Positions 1-9,124 of a stretch of 64,000 bases of DNA are shown in pieces. The translations under genes and the position numbers were made by a program. Source of the stretch: Bradyrhizobium sp. NAS80.1 (GTDB taxonomy: Bacteria > Pseudomonadota > Alphaproteobacteria > Rhizobiales > Xanthobacteraceae). The notes under the pieces are model-generated. The model saw nothing but the letters and a program-made list of their open reading frames with translations. It did not search any database and was not told where the DNA came from. Every line of letters starts with the position of its first letter. Position 1 is the stretch's first letter. The stretch lies in the NCBI RefSeq assembly GCF_001908205.1, contig NZ_LGHL01000026.1:1-64000 (forward strand), read 5' to 3'.

Positions 1-494
1 ATCTGCAGATCTTTCGATGGTCCAATGCGATCGGGCGATGCCGTAGCTCGCGCGCAGGTCGACGCACTGAACATTCCGAATTTCCAATTACAGCAATACA
101 CGTGCAACTTCGGACTATCTCACCTATAGGTTTAGCATGCGCATCACGCGGTTGCGCCGCCCGATTGGTGCAATCGTTTCCTGTGGTGAACAGTTTGTTT
201 CCAGATATTTCTGTCGACGTCCTTCCAAGGGAACCGCGTTTGCGTTCCCGACGGCCAATGAACGGGAGCCGTACGCACAGACGTCGACGATCTGCCGCGG
301 CTGCACGCGTCTCAATGTGCATTTGAGAAGATCAAAACAAATAGCGACGTAAATTCGCTTCTTGGCCGGCTGCTCTGGCTTCCTACGGCGCTCGTCCAAG
401 GGGACTAACGTCCGCCTGGGGTGGCCGGCGATGATCACCGAACCAGCCGGCTTCCGCTTTACTCCCCGGAAGCCGCCATTACGAGTAGCGTGAA
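1..494. other. No gene recognised at the left edge
   Basis: Short open frames exist on both strands but none has a convincing ribosome-binding site, a recognisable protein or the strong G/C third-position bias of the neighbours. The right part is the region downstream of the ccdA-like gene. I see no clear terminator or repeat. A gene entering from the left that ends in this stretch cannot be excluded. Confidence 0.4.
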
Positions 495-1226
495 CTACCC
501 GATCGTCTGCAACGCCGGGAACGTCTCCAGCAGCCAGATGCTCACATTCGAGACCGCGCCGGTGAGGAAGCCGATGCCGGTGACCACCATCAGGACGCCC
601 ATGGCGCGCTCGACATTGACGAGGTGGCCCTTCATGCGCGCGAACAGTTTTGAGAACTGCTCGATCATCAGGGCTGCGATCAGGAAGGGAATGCCGAGGC
701 CCGCGGAGTAGACCGCAAGCAGGCCCGCGCCCTTGGTCACCGTCGCTTCGGCCGCGGCGATCGAGAGGATCGCGGCGAGGATCGGGCCGATGCAGGGGGT
801 CCAGCCGAAGGCGAAGGCGAGCCCCATCACATAGGCGCCCCAGAGGCCGACGGGCTTGGGAATCGGCAGCCGGCCTTCGCGCATCAAAAGGCCGATCCGG
901 GTCAGTCCCAGGAAGTGCAGGCCCATGATGATGATGACAATGCCGGCGAGGATCGAGAGCTCGGCCGACCACGCGCGGATCAGCCCGCCGACAAGCGAGG
1001 CGCTGGCGCCGAGCGCCACGAACACCGTGGAGAAGCCGAGCACGAACAGCAGCGCCGACATCATGACCGCACGTTTGGAGGCCGCGGCCGGCTCCTCGCT
1101 CTCGACATGCTCGATCGTCGCGCCCGTCAGATAGATCAGGTAGGGCGGAACCAGGGGGAGGACGCAGGGGGAGAGGAAGCTGACGAGGCCGGCAATCAGC
1201 GCCGCCGGGATCGAAACATTTTGCAT
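495..1226 (-). CDS. ccdA: CcdA/DsbD-type thiol-redox membrane protein
   Basis: 243 residues and almost entirely hydrophobic, with about six membrane segments. Two Cys-Pro-type motifs typical of the CcdA family are present: SPCVLPLVPPYL near residue 20 (Cys21) and WTPCIGPILAAI near residue 140. Members of this family carry electrons from cytoplasmic thioredoxin across the inner membrane to periplasmic thiol proteins, often for cytochrome c maturation. I chose the ATG at 1226 because the family begins almost directly with the first helix and the upstream codons are proline/arginine-rich and unlike the protein. It stands alone here, with no thioredoxin-like partner beside it. A link to the cbb3 oxidase genes 20 kb away is possible but only inferred. 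Confidence 0.85.
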   Translation of the reverse strand: MQNVSIPAALIAGLVSFLSPCVLPLVPPYLIYLTGATIEHVESEEPAAASKRAVMMSALLFVLGFSTVFVALGASASLVGGLIRAWSAELSILAGIVIIIMGLHFLGLTRIGLLMREGRLPIPKPVGLWGAYVMGLAFAFGWTPCIGPILAAILSIAAAEATVTKGAGLLAVYSAGLGIPFLIAALMIEQFSKLFARMKGHLVNVERAMGVLMVVTGIGFLTGAVSNVSIWLLETFPALQTIG

Positions 1227-1431
1227 GATGCAGTCGAAGCCATCTCGGGCGCCGGTAGGCGCGCGGGGATTGCGCGCGGCCCGGAGCCGAACCGGCTCTG
1301 GTGTACCCGATGCCTGAGAATGCGCAACAGAGGCGCACAAAACCAAGGCTCCTCCCGATGCCGTCTGCGATCACAGATGCGGCATCGGGACGCGCACAAA
1401 TCTCGCCAAAAAGCGAGGCTCGGCGGCGCGG

Positions 1432-1698
1432 CTACTTCACCACGCGGAGCAGCGGACGCCGGGGCTGGTCCTGCGTCTGCTTGGAGGGGGACTGCGGTTC
1501 GCTCACAGCGCGCCGCAGCATTTCGTCGCACAATGCCTTGAGATCGGCATCGTCAATCCCTTTGAGTTTCATCCGCACGTCGAGGATGACGATGGACAGC
1601 AGTTCGGCCGACTCACGGTTGTTGATCTCGTTGAGGACCTTGCGGCACCCCTCGAGCGTCTCAAGCACCGACTGCAATTGTTCGTCTGAATGCGACAC
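1432..1698 (-). CDS. Small conserved-looking hypothetical protein
   Basis: 88 residues, started by GTG with a purine-rich GGAAAG about ten bases upstream. The protein is acidic and mostly helical in appearance (heptad-like leucines between residues 8 and 65) and ends in a basic proline-rich tail. No signal peptide or membrane segment is visible. Codon use matches the neighbours, so I regard it as a real gene of unknown function. It lies about 200 bases upstream of the ccdA-like gene on the same strand, but nothing ties the two functionally. Confidence 0.6.
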   Translation of the reverse strand: MSHSDEQLQSVLETLEGCRKVLNEINNRESAELLSIVILDVRMKLKGIDDADLKALCDEMLRRAVSEPQSPSKQTQDQPRRPLLRVVK

Positions 1699-2170
1699 CG
1701 GCGTTCTTTCCGTTAATTCGGCCTGTGAGACGTATTTGTGGTGATCCCCTCGGCCCCCATGGAGGGCTCAGGATAGCACGAGGCCATTGCGCCTCTGAAC
1801 ATCATTTCAGCGAATTTCTGCGTTGAAATCAGGGTTCCGGCGACAGCACGGCATCGGCTCCGTTCGAAACGGACGGGGTGAGAACGCGTGGCGCGCTGAG
1901 ATTGATCCGCCCCAAAACGCAGCGCTCGCTCAAGCGCAAGGGCATCGACTGCGGACAGCGCCGACAATCCCGCAGCCATTTTCCGGCTCGCAACGGAACC
2001 CACGCGACACCCCTCACCCGGGCGATGGTCTACCCGATTCCCGACTCTGGCGGCATTTAGATACCACCAACGAGACAGCAAGGATCGCGTTCAAAACTCA
2101 CCGATCCCCAACCCGCCGTGGTTGTGGTTTGCGCCAGATTCTGCCAGTTTAGCGACCCGAAGGGACTTGT
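1699..2170. other. Intergenic region between divergent genes
   Basis: About 470 bases between the small hypothetical gene (minus) and the LysR gene (plus). Open frames in it encode arginine-rich, low-complexity peptides without start signals. It should contain promoters for both flanking genes. A GGGACTTGT stretch directly before 2171 is the likely ribosome-binding region of the LysR gene. I see no repeat or terminator. Confidence 0.45.
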
Positions 2171-3220
2171 ATGCACTCCTTGGCGGAAAGGGGCGTTCCA
2201 CTGGAGGAACGCTCAAAGACAAATATCAGCGGCCTCTCCGATTGGGATGCGGCCCGCATCTTTTTGGAAGTCGTCCGCTGCGGCAGTTTCCGCTCGGCGG
2301 CCGAACGCCTGTCCCTGTCGATCAACGCTGTCCGCCGCCGGATCGATGATTTCGAGCGCCAGACCGGCACCACACTGTTCACCCGCGACGTCCACGGCAC
2401 GCATTTGACCGACGAGGGCGCGCTGGTGGTCTCCGCCGTCGAGCAGATGGAGGCCGCTGCCTTCGACGTTCTGCGCACCAGCGATTCCACGGCCAACGCC
2501 CTGTCGGGTGAGGTCCGCGTCGCCGTGACCGAGGGTCTCGGGACGTTCTGGCTCGCCCCGCGCCTGGTCGAATTCCAGCATGCCTATCCAAAGATCCTGG
2601 TCGACCTGCATTGCGCGATGCGCTCGGCCGACGTCTCCCGACACGAGGCCGACGTCGCCATCCACCTGTCGCGGCCCTCGGCGCTCGACGTCAAGCTCGT
2701 GCGGCTCGGCCGCATGCATCTGATGTTCTGGGCTTCGAAGCAATATGTCGAGAAACATGGCGCGCCGCGGTCCGCGGCCGAATTGATCAAGCACCGCCTC
2801 GTGCTGCAATTCGCCGACCAGATCGCCGCCAAGGAAACCTTTGAGAGCTTTTTCCCGGGCGTTCCGGAACGTGACCTTCTGGTCATGAAGACCAACGTCT
2901 CAAGCGCCAATTACTGGGCTGTCGCGAACGGCGCCGGGATAGGCGTCTTCCCGAGCTACGCGATTGCGCTTGGCGGGAAGCTAATTCCACTGGAGGTCGA
3001 GTTGAACCGACCGCTGGATATCTGGTTGTCCTACCATCCCGGTAGCGGCCGGATTCCACGCGTGCGGCACATGATTGACTGGCTCATCGACGCTTTCAAT
3101 CCGGCTCGCTTCCCGTGGTTTAAGGAAGAGTTCGTGCATCCGCATGAATTCAAGGACTCGTATATGGGCGAACCCCTGACCCAGCTCTTCGGGGGATTTT
3201 CAACCGAAGAACAACGGTGA
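2171..3220 (+). CDS. LysR-family transcriptional regulator
   Basis: 349 residues. An N-terminal winged helix-turn-helix lies at about residues 24-83 (LEVVRCGSFRSAAERLSLSI begins it), followed by the LysR substrate-binding domain at about 110-310. The N-terminus is about 20 residues longer than usual for LysR proteins and there is a C-terminal extension of about 30 residues. The start ATG follows AAGGGACTTGT. Its stop codon lies just ahead of the XRE gene, so the two regulators are probably co-transcribed and translationally coupled. The inducer and targets cannot be told from sequence, and no classical divergently transcribed target gene is adjacent. Confidence 0.88.
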   Translation: MHSLAERGVPLEERSKTNISGLSDWDAARIFLEVVRCGSFRSAAERLSLSINAVRRRIDDFERQTGTTLFTRDVHGTHLTDEGALVVSAVEQMEAAAFDVLRTSDSTANALSGEVRVAVTEGLGTFWLAPRLVEFQHAYPKILVDLHCAMRSADVSRHEADVAIHLSRPSALDVKLVRLGRMHLMFWASKQYVEKHGAPRSAAELIKHRLVLQFADQIAAKETFESFFPGVPERDLLVMKTNVSSANYWAVANGAGIGVFPSYAIALGGKLIPLEVELNRPLDIWLSYHPGSGRIPRVRHMIDWLIDAFNPARFPWFKEEFVHPHEFKDSYMGEPLTQLFGGFSTEEQR

Positions 3221-3225
3221 GAAGT

Positions 3226-3618
3226 ATGAAAGCAGCGGCGAAGAGAATGAAGCAGCGCAGTGCCGGCAAGCCCGACATTGAGCTTGGCAAACGCATCCGT
3301 TTGCGGCGTGTCGAGATGAAGATCTCGCAGGCCGAGCTGGGCGAGAAGCTCGGCGTCAGCTTCCAGCAGGTCCAGAAATACGAGAAGGGCGTCAATCGCG
3401 TCGGCGCGGCTCGGCTTCAGCAGATCGCCTCCGCCCTCGATGTGCCCGTAACCTTCTTCTATGACGGCGACAACAAGGCGCGCGAAGTCGAGAGCCTGCT
3501 CTTTCTCGACTCAGCCTTCAGTCTCCGCCTGCTGCGCGCCTACAGCAAGATCAAGGATCAGACGGTGCAGCGTCAGCTCGTCTCGCTGATGGAATCGATC
3601 GCAGCGAACGAAGGCTGA
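3226..3618 (+). CDS. XRE-family helix-turn-helix regulator
   Basis: About 130 residues. A Cro/C1-type helix-turn-helix spans about residues 17-75, with the core ISQAELGEKLGVSFQQVQKY, followed by a short C-terminal helical part ending in LVSLMESIAA. This layout resembles single-domain XRE proteins common in rhizobia. I prefer the ATG at 3226, six bases past the LysR stop, with GGTGAG just upstream. A GTG at 3217 that overlaps the LysR stop is the alternative. A strong terminator lies about 130 bases downstream, closing the two-gene unit. Confidence 0.85.
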   Translation: MKAAAKRMKQRSAGKPDIELGKRIRLRRVEMKISQAELGEKLGVSFQQVQKYEKGVNRVGAARLQQIASALDVPVTFFYDGDNKAREVESLLFLDSAFSLRLLRAYSKIKDQTVQRQLVSLMESIAANEG

Positions 3619-3999
3619 GCCGATCGGCGCTCTGGCCTGTGCGGCCGACGTTCAGTCCACCGCGTCACGGGGGCGCGGCCGGATTGAACGAGAGCTACTG
3701 GATCAGATCTGGGCCCGCGCGCTTTCCGCGCGTGTCCTTCGGTTGTTGGGGCGGCTTGGCCGCCCTTTTTTTGGCCATTTGCCCGCGATTTTCGCGAACC
3801 CATCCGGCCCTTGTCGCGACCCAATCGAAAGCCTCCGCGCCGGACGCGCGGAGTTTTTGATTCGCCGTGCTTAATGGGACCTCAACCCTGATGTCTTAAA
3901 TTCCCGCCGATTTGACCGATCGGCGTATCCGGCACGGCGGCCGGGAATTGCCAATGCGGGCGCCCGTCCGGGCCTCGTCCTCATGGGAAAACGGGTCAC
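3619..3999. other. Intergenic region with a terminator
   Basis: About 380 bases between the XRE gene and the L,D-transpeptidase gene. Besides the terminator at 3749-3772 it should hold the promoter of the downstream gene. An 83-codon minus-strand frame overlaps it but reads straight through the terminator stem and is not supported. Confidence 0.5.
3749..3772 (+). terminator. Rho-independent terminator after the LysR-XRE pair
   Basis: A seven-pair perfect stem GGGCGGC / GCCGCCC with a three-base loop (TTG) is followed at once by seven T residues. This is a textbook intrinsic terminator for plus-strand transcription. Confidence 0.9.
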
Positions 4000-5349
4000 A
4001 TGTCCAGGCGTCACGCGATGATCGTTGCCATTGGCCTGTTCGCCAGCGCCTCTGCGCTCGCGCAGAGCGAGACCACGGGCCAGGCCGGCCCCAAGCCGGC
4101 GACCGCTGCCGGTACAGTGCCGGCCGCCGCCAATCCGGCACACGCGGCTGCGCCGAAAGCTGCCACGTCGTCGCCGACTTCGACGGCGGAGAGCCGCTCG
4201 GCCGCGGCGCTCGCGATGACGCACGAGCCGACCTTTGACGAGGGCTCGGCCCAGCGCATCAAGGACGCCGCGCTCAGCTATTCGGACCTTGCGGTACGCG
4301 GCGGTTGGCCGACGATCCCCGCGGATGCCAAATTTGCGCTCGGCGTCCAGGGTGCCAATGACGATCTGCTGCGCAAACGGCTGATCGTCTCCGGCGATCT
4401 CGCCGCCGACAAGGCGAGCGGCGCCTTCGACCAGGATCTCGCGGACGCGGTGAAGCGCTTCCAGGCCCGCCACGGGCTGGCGCCGACCGGAATGATGACG
4501 CCGCGCACGCTCGCCGCGATGAACGTGCCGGTGCAGAAGCGTATCCGGCAACTGGAGGCTTCGCTGGAGCGGCTCGAGAATATGAATTTCGGCTTTGGCC
4601 AGCGCTATGTCGTGGTCAACATTCCCGCTGCCTTTGCCGAAGCGGTCGAGAACGACGTGGTGGTGCGGCGCTATCGCGTCATCGTCGGCAAGACCGAAAA
4701 GCCCTCCCCGACGCTGACGGCCCAGATCACCGGCGTCGTGCTCAATCCGACCTGGACGGTGCCGTCCTCGATCGCCAAGACCGAGATCTCCGCGCATATG
4801 CGCAAGGACCCGACCTACCTGTCGCGCATGCACATGGAGGTGCTCGACGCCCACGACAATCCGGTCGATCCGCATGCGGTCGACTGGTCGGGCATGCACA
4901 CGCCGAACTTCACCGTGCGCCAGCAGAACGGCACCTTCAACGCGCTCGGCGCGGTGAAGATCGACATGCCGAACTCCTACTCGGTCTACATGCACGACAC
5001 CAACCAGCGCAATCTGTTCAGCGACGACTACCGCTTCGATTCCCACGCCTGCTCGCGCGTCGACAACGTGCGCGATCTCGCGGCGTGGCTGTTGAAGGAT
5101 CAGCCGAAGTGGAGTCGCGCCGCGATCGACGCGGAAATCGCCACCGGCCAGCACCTCGAAGTCGCCATGGCGAAGAAGGTGCCGGTGGCCTGGATCTATC
5201 TCACGGCGTGGATGACCAAAGACCAGACCGTCCAGTTCCGCAACGACGTCTATAACCAGGACGAGCAGTTGCTCGAGGCGACCGCCGAAGAGGCGGCGTT
5301 CTTCGGCAACGCCGCCAACCATCCGCTGACCGCCCACATGACCCGTTAA
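4000..5349 (+). CDS. L,D-transpeptidase (YkuD) with peptidoglycan-binding domain
   Basis: 449 residues. The N-terminus has a signal peptide (hydrophobic up to ASALA, cut near residue 22) and then an Ala/Pro/Thr-rich linker to about residue 70. A peptidoglycan-binding-1 domain lies at about 120-178 (FDQDLADAVKRFQARHGL), followed by a YkuD catalytic domain at about 205-360 with the conserved histidine in YMHDT and the nucleophile in SHAC (Ser-His-Ala-Cys instead of the usual Ser-His-Gly-Cys). Such enzymes make 3-3 cross-links in peptidoglycan or attach proteins to it, in the periplasm. It stands alone between a terminator and an enoyl-CoA hydratase gene. The Gly-to-Ala change beside the nucleophile occurs in the YcbB-like branch and need not mean loss of activity. 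Confidence 0.9.
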   Translation: MSRRHAMIVAIGLFASASALAQSETTGQAGPKPATAAGTVPAAANPAHAAAPKAATSSPTSTAESRSAAALAMTHEPTFDEGSAQRIKDAALSYSDLAVRGGWPTIPADAKFALGVQGANDDLLRKRLIVSGDLAADKASGAFDQDLADAVKRFQARHGLAPTGMMTPRTLAAMNVPVQKRIRQLEASLERLENMNFGFGQRYVVVNIPAAFAEAVENDVVVRRYRVIVGKTEKPSPTLTAQITGVVLNPTWTVPSSIAKTEISAHMRKDPTYLSRMHMEVLDAHDNPVDPHAVDWSGMHTPNFTVRQQNGTFNALGAVKIDMPNSYSVYMHDTNQRNLFSDDYRFDSHACSRVDNVRDLAAWLLKDQPKWSRAAIDAEIATGQHLEVAMAKKVPVAWIYLTAWMTKDQTVQFRNDVYNQDEQLLEATAEEAAFFGNAANHPLTAHMTR

Positions 5350-5465
5350 GGGGCCGCCATGCAATCACGGCACAGGCGGACGCAAAGCCCCTCGCCTCGC
5401 CGCGGTTGACCCCGGCCTCGCCCCCGCCGCACATTGCGCGCTCGCCAACGACAAACGAGCGCGCG

Positions 5466-6287
5466 ATGCCCGACTTCTCCAGCACCACCGAAATCTCATA
5501 TGCCGAGGGCAAGATCCTCAAGCACGCCGCCGACGGAGTCGGCGTGATCACCTTCAACAATCCCGACAAGCGCAACGCGATGTCGCTGGAGATGTGGGAG
5601 GGATTTGGCGAGGCGCTGACGAGCCTGCGCGACGACGAGAAGGTGCGCGTCGTGATCCTGCGCGGCGCCGGCGGCAAGGCGTTCGTCTCGGGCGCCGACA
5701 TCAGCCAGTTCGAGAAGGTCAGGCACAATGCAGCCGCTTCCGAGGAATATGCCAGGCGCAGCGCTGCCCAACGCGCGCTGCTTGCCGACTACCCAAAGCC
5801 GACCATCGCCTGCATCCAGGGCTTTTGTCTCGGCGGCGGCATGCAGGTCGCGATGCTCGCCGATATCCGCATCGCCTCGCATGGCAGTACGTTTGGAATC
5901 CCAGCGGCGAAGCTCGGCATCGCCTATGGCTATGACGGCTTGCGGCATCTGGTGTCGTTGGTCGGACCGTCCTGGGCGCGGCTTCTGATGTACACGGGCA
6001 TGCGCATCGATTCCGCCGAGGCGCTGCGCATTGGGCTGGTCGAGCGCGTGATCCCGGACGATCAGCTCTGGGGCGAGACCATGGCGATTGCCGAGACGAT
6101 CTCGCAGAATGCCCCGCTGGCGATCAAGGCCGCCAAGATCACCATCGCGCAGGTGTTGAAGGACGAAAGCAAGCGCGACATGGAGGCGATCAAGGCGATC
6201 GGCCACGCCTGCATGGACAGTGCGGATTTCCGCGAGGGCCGGCAGGCCTTCATGGAGAAGCGCAAGCCGCAGTTCCAGGGTAAGTAA
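5466..6287 (+). CDS. Enoyl-CoA hydratase/isomerase family protein
   Basis: 273 residues, normal length for a crotonase. The oxyanion-hole region is clear: FVSGADISQF around residue 75-85 and CLGGGMQVAMLADIRIAS around residue 122-140. The first conserved Glu expected in classical hydratases is not obvious, so isomerase or lyase chemistry on a CoA thioester is possible. The upstream in-frame ATG at 5406 would add 20 proline-rich residues; I take the ATG at 5466, where the conserved protein starts. No fatty-acid oxidation partner is adjacent. A palindromic repeat follows directly after the stop codon. Confidence 0.85.
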   Translation: MPDFSSTTEISYAEGKILKHAADGVGVITFNNPDKRNAMSLEMWEGFGEALTSLRDDEKVRVVILRGAGGKAFVSGADISQFEKVRHNAAASEEYARRSAAQRALLADYPKPTIACIQGFCLGGGMQVAMLADIRIASHGSTFGIPAAKLGIAYGYDGLRHLVSLVGPSWARLLMYTGMRIDSAEALRIGLVERVIPDDQLWGETMAIAETISQNAPLAIKAAKITIAQVLKDESKRDMEAIKAIGHACMDSADFREGRQAFMEKRKPQFQGK

Positions 6288-6290
6288 TTC

Positions 6291-6322
6291 CGTCGTCATT
6301 GCGGTGGCTCGCAATGACGACG
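6291..6322. repeat. Short palindromic (REP-like) stem-loop
   Basis: Perfect 13-base inverted arms CGTCGTCATTGCG / CGCAATGACGACG around a six-base loop, three bases after the enoyl-CoA hydratase stop. It has no T-run, so it looks more like a REP element or an mRNA 3-prime stabiliser than an intrinsic terminator. Confidence 0.7.
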
Positions 6323-6445
6323 TGGAGAGATCTCTCCCTGCGTGAACAGGCATTCAGGAAGATTAAATTCCTCAGTCGCCTGCACTGCGATAGCAACCAA
6401 ATTGATCTGCCGCAGGTTCTCCCGTCATCAAAGAGGGAGATCGCG

Positions 6446-6727
6446 ATGAAACTCAAGTTTGCTGTTCTTGGTCTGGCTGCCTTGGGCAGTGCGGCGCTCG
6501 CTTCTGGCCAGGCGCTCGCGGCGATGCCGAATGGCATTCCGCAGGCCGATCGCGTCGCAAGCGGCCCGGCCGCAAACATCGATCAGGTCCGCATGGTCTG
6601 TAATGCGTGGGGCCGTTGCTGGTGGCGTCCGAGCTATTACAGCGCCTATGGCTATTACGGCGGCCCGCGTCGCGTCTATGGCCCGCGTCCATGGGGCTGG
6701 GGCCATCGTCACTGGCGTCGCTGGTGA
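6446..6727 (+). CDS. Small secreted Trp/Tyr/His/Arg-rich protein
   Basis: 93 residues. Begins at an ATG preceded by AGAGGGAGA at good spacing. Residues 1-26 form a signal peptide ending in GQALA. The mature part is short and very rich in Trp, Tyr, Gly, Arg and His, with two Cys (VCNAWGRCWWRP). Similar small periplasmic or surface proteins of unknown function are frequent in Bradyrhizobium. The two cysteines could form a disulphide and the His/Arg tail could bind metal or polyanions, but neither is shown. A terminator directly follows, so the gene is probably monocistronic. Confidence 0.75.
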   Translation: MKLKFAVLGLAALGSAALASGQALAAMPNGIPQADRVASGPAANIDQVRMVCNAWGRCWWRPSYYSAYGYYGGPRRVYGPRPWGWGHRHWRRW

Positions 6728-6733
6728 AGGACG

Positions 6734-6755
6734 AAGGGGCCGCGAGGCCCCTTTT
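6734..6755 (+). terminator. Rho-independent terminator
   Basis: Stem GGGGCC / GGCCCC with a GCGA tetraloop, extended by two A-T pairs and followed by four T residues, seven bases after the stop of the small secreted protein. The minus-strand dehydrogenase gene ends 16 bases beyond, so the hairpin may serve both strands. Confidence 0.85.
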
Positions 6756-6770
6756 ACTCCTGGCGTTTGA

Positions 6771-7850
6771 CTAAAGCGCCGCAAGCACCGCTTTCGCGAT
6801 GTCGGCCGTGCCGTTGCTGCCGCCGAATTCCATCGGCTTGATGCCGCCGGCATAGGCTTGATCCACCGCGCGCTCGATCGTCTCGCCGGCCTCGGCCGCG
6901 CTCTCGACGCCGTGCTTGTCGGCCAGCCAGTCCAGCATCATCGCCGCCGACAGGATCATGCCGGTGGGATTGGCCTTGCCCTGTCCCATGATGTCGGGCG
7001 CTGTGCCGTGGCAGGGCTGGAACACCGCATACTTGTCGCCGATGTCGGCCGACGGCGCCATCCCCATGCCGCCGATCAGGCCGGCGGTAAGGTCGGAGAG
7101 GATGTCGCCGAACATATTCTCCATCACCATGACGTCGAAATCCCAGGGACGCTTGACCAGCATCGCCGAGCAGGCATCGACATACAGGCGATCGGCCTTC
7201 ACGCCGGGGTGGCGCTTGGCCGCCTCGTCGAACATCTCGCGGAAGAAGGCGAAAGCCTTGAACACGTTCGCCTTGTCAACACAGGTGAGCGCGCCCGGCT
7301 TGCCCCGCGACTTGCGCCGCTCGGCAAGACGGAAGGAGAATTCGAACAGCCGCTCGGAGGTCTTGCGCGTGATGACCAGCGTCTCGCGCGCATCCTCATG
7401 CGTGACGATGCCCTTGCCCATCGAGGCGAACAGGCCTTCGGTCGACTCGCGGATCACGACAAGGTCGATGCCGCGCGCGTCGGCGCCGACGATCGGGCTG
7501 GGCACGCCCGGGATGAGGCGCGCCGGCCGCACGCCGGCATAGAGATCGAAGTGAAAGCGAAGCTCGACCTGCGGCATGATTTCGGTGTTGTCGGGATAAC
7601 GCACCGACGGCAGACCGCAGGCGCCCAGCAGAATGGCGTCGGCCTCCTCGCACAATTTGATCGTCGAATCCGGCATCGACTTGCCCGTGGCGAGATAATT
7701 GTTGGCACCGGCGGGCGCCTCGGTGAAGCGGAAGCTCAAGCCGGATTTCTGTTCGATCTTGCGCAGCACCTCGATCGCAGGCGCCATGACCTCGGGACCG
7801 ATGCCGTCGCCGGCGAGCACGGCAATGTGGAAGGCGTTGTTTGCAGACAT
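6771..7850 (-). CDS. Isocitrate/isopropylmalate dehydrogenase family protein
   Basis: 359 residues, the full length of a beta-decarboxylating dehydrogenase. Visible features: AVLAGDGIGPEV at the N-terminus, VVIRESTEGLF where the family has its substrate/Tyr region, the catalytic lysine in VDKANVF, and the metal-binding Asp cluster in ENMFGDILSDLTAGL. The RESTEG/RENTEG signature fits tartrate/isocitrate-like members better than true LeuB, so the substrate is probably a malate derivative other than 3-isopropylmalate. A second member of the family runs off the right edge of the window (63256-64000). It lies downstream of an alcohol dehydrogenase gene on the same strand, separated by a palindromic repeat. 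Confidence 0.85.
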   Translation of the reverse strand: MSANNAFHIAVLAGDGIGPEVMAPAIEVLRKIEQKSGLSFRFTEAPAGANNYLATGKSMPDSTIKLCEEADAILLGACGLPSVRYPDNTEIMPQVELRFHFDLYAGVRPARLIPGVPSPIVGADARGIDLVVIRESTEGLFASMGKGIVTHEDARETLVITRKTSERLFEFSFRLAERRKSRGKPGALTCVDKANVFKAFAFFREMFDEAAKRHPGVKADRLYVDACSAMLVKRPWDFDVMVMENMFGDILSDLTAGLIGGMGMAPSADIGDKYAVFQPCHGTAPDIMGQGKANPTGMILSAAMMLDWLADKHGVESAAEAGETIERAVDQAYAGGIKPMEFGGSNGTADIAKAVLAAL

Positions 7851-7871
7851 GGGGGGTTCCTACTCTCTCCA

Positions 7872-7957
7872 CCGTCATGCCCGGGCTTGACCCGGGCATC
7901 CACGTCTCTGCCATTTCCGTGCCCACGTAGATGGCCGGGACAAGCCCGGCCATGACA
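7872..7957. repeat. Bradyrhizobium-type palindromic intergenic repeat
   Basis: Two hairpin units: GCCCGGG-CTTGA-CCCGGGC on the left and GGCCGGG-ACAAG-CCCGGCC on the right. The whole also pairs end to end (CGTCATG at one side, CATGAC at the other). Elements of this kind are scattered between genes in Bradyrhizobium genomes. Confidence 0.75.
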
Positions 7958-7975
7958 AGAAACAAACGGCAGACG

Positions 7976-9043
7976 TTACGGCGTCAACACCGTCCGCCCG
8001 ACCACCGCACCCTGCTGCAATTGCACGAGCGCATCGTTGGCCTTGGCGAGCGGCTGACGTGTCACCGGGATCGGCGGCACGTTCTTGGCGCGGACGAGAT
8101 CGAGCAGCTCCTGCGTCTCGCGCAGGTTTCCGACATAGCTGCCCTGGATCGTCACCGCCTTGATCGGGATCAGCGGCAGGGCCCAGGTCGCGCCGCCGCC
8201 GAACAGGCCGACGATGACGAGCTTGCCGCCCTTGGTCAGGCAGTCGAAGCCGAGCTGTGTCGTCGCCGCGTTGCCGACGAGATCAATCACGGCGCGGATC
8301 GGTCCGCCCGCTTTCTTGGCGAGCTGCTCAAGTGCATCCGGCGCCTTGGGATCGACGGTCGCGAGCGCGCCGGCCTTCTCCGCGGCCTCGCGCTTCTTGG
8401 CGTCGATATCGACCATGATCGCGCCCTTGCCGCCCATCGCCTTGAGCAGCGACAGCGCCATCAGGCCGAGGCCGCCGGCGCCGAACATCACGATCGGCGT
8501 GTCGAAATGCTGCTCGACCTTCTTCAGCGCGCTGTAGGTGGTGACACCCGAGCAGGCGTAGGGCGCGGTCGTCGCCGGATCGAGGCCCTTGAGGTTGAGC
8601 AGGTAGCGCGGATGCGGCACCAGCATGTGATCGGAATAACCGCCGTCGCAATAGACGCCGAGCGAGCGCGGTGTCAGGCACATGTTCTCGTCACCGGCGA
8701 GGCACGTGGCGCACTTGCCGCAGCCAATCCAGGGATAGACGAGGCCGACGTCGCCGAGCTTGAGATCACCTTGGTCGGTCGGCTTCACATCGGGACCGAA
8801 CGCGAGGACTTCACCCACCGTCTCGTGGCCCATGGTCAGCGGCAGATTGATGCCGCGATCCTTCAGCGACAACGGCTTGCGGCCGTGGCCGAGATCGTAG
8901 CCGCCTTCCCAGATGTGGAGGTCGCTGTGGCAGACGCCGGCCGCCTTCACCTTGATCAGCACCTGCGTGCCCGACGGCTGCGGCGTGGTCTCGTCGAACT
9001 CCTTCAGCGGCGCCTTGAAATCAGTGACCTTGAAACTCTTCAT
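7976..9043 (-). CDS. Zinc-dependent alcohol dehydrogenase (MDR family)
   Basis: 355 residues. The catalytic zinc site is intact: Cys38-His39 in AGVCHSDLH and the GHE motif in TMGHETVG. The structural zinc lobe has four cysteines in CGKCATCLAGDENMC. The Rossmann fold carries GAGGLGLMAL, and an Asp at the end of the second strand (MVDIDAKK) suggests NAD rather than NADP. It would oxidise an alcohol or reduce an aldehyde in the cytoplasm. The ATG at 9043 follows GGGAGG at good spacing. It lies 80 bases downstream of the ABC importer genes on the same strand and may act on the imported compound. Confidence 0.88.
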   Translation of the reverse strand: MKSFKVTDFKAPLKEFDETTPQPSGTQVLIKVKAAGVCHSDLHIWEGGYDLGHGRKPLSLKDRGINLPLTMGHETVGEVLAFGPDVKPTDQGDLKLGDVGLVYPWIGCGKCATCLAGDENMCLTPRSLGVYCDGGYSDHMLVPHPRYLLNLKGLDPATTAPYACSGVTTYSALKKVEQHFDTPIVMFGAGGLGLMALSLLKAMGGKGAIMVDIDAKKREAAEKAGALATVDPKAPDALEQLAKKAGGPIRAVIDLVGNAATTQLGFDCLTKGGKLVIVGLFGGGATWALPLIPIKAVTIQGSYVGNLRETQELLDLVRAKNVPPIPVTRQPLAKANDALVQLQQGAVVGRTVLTP

Positions 9044-9124
9044 GGCGTCCTCCCGCATGCTTGTCATTGTCGCGCCACCATGCCACGGCCGGCGAGGCGA
9101 GACAAACCCGGGAGCTGTCTTAGT

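Noticed and set aside
1713..2081. Minus-strand frame of 122 codons before the LysR gene
   Set aside because: Arg/Ser-rich, no ribosome-binding site, no domain, and weak third-position bias.
3573..3824. Minus-strand frame of 83 codons over the XRE terminator region
   Set aside because: Reads through a perfect intrinsic terminator and overlaps the XRE gene end; no start signal.
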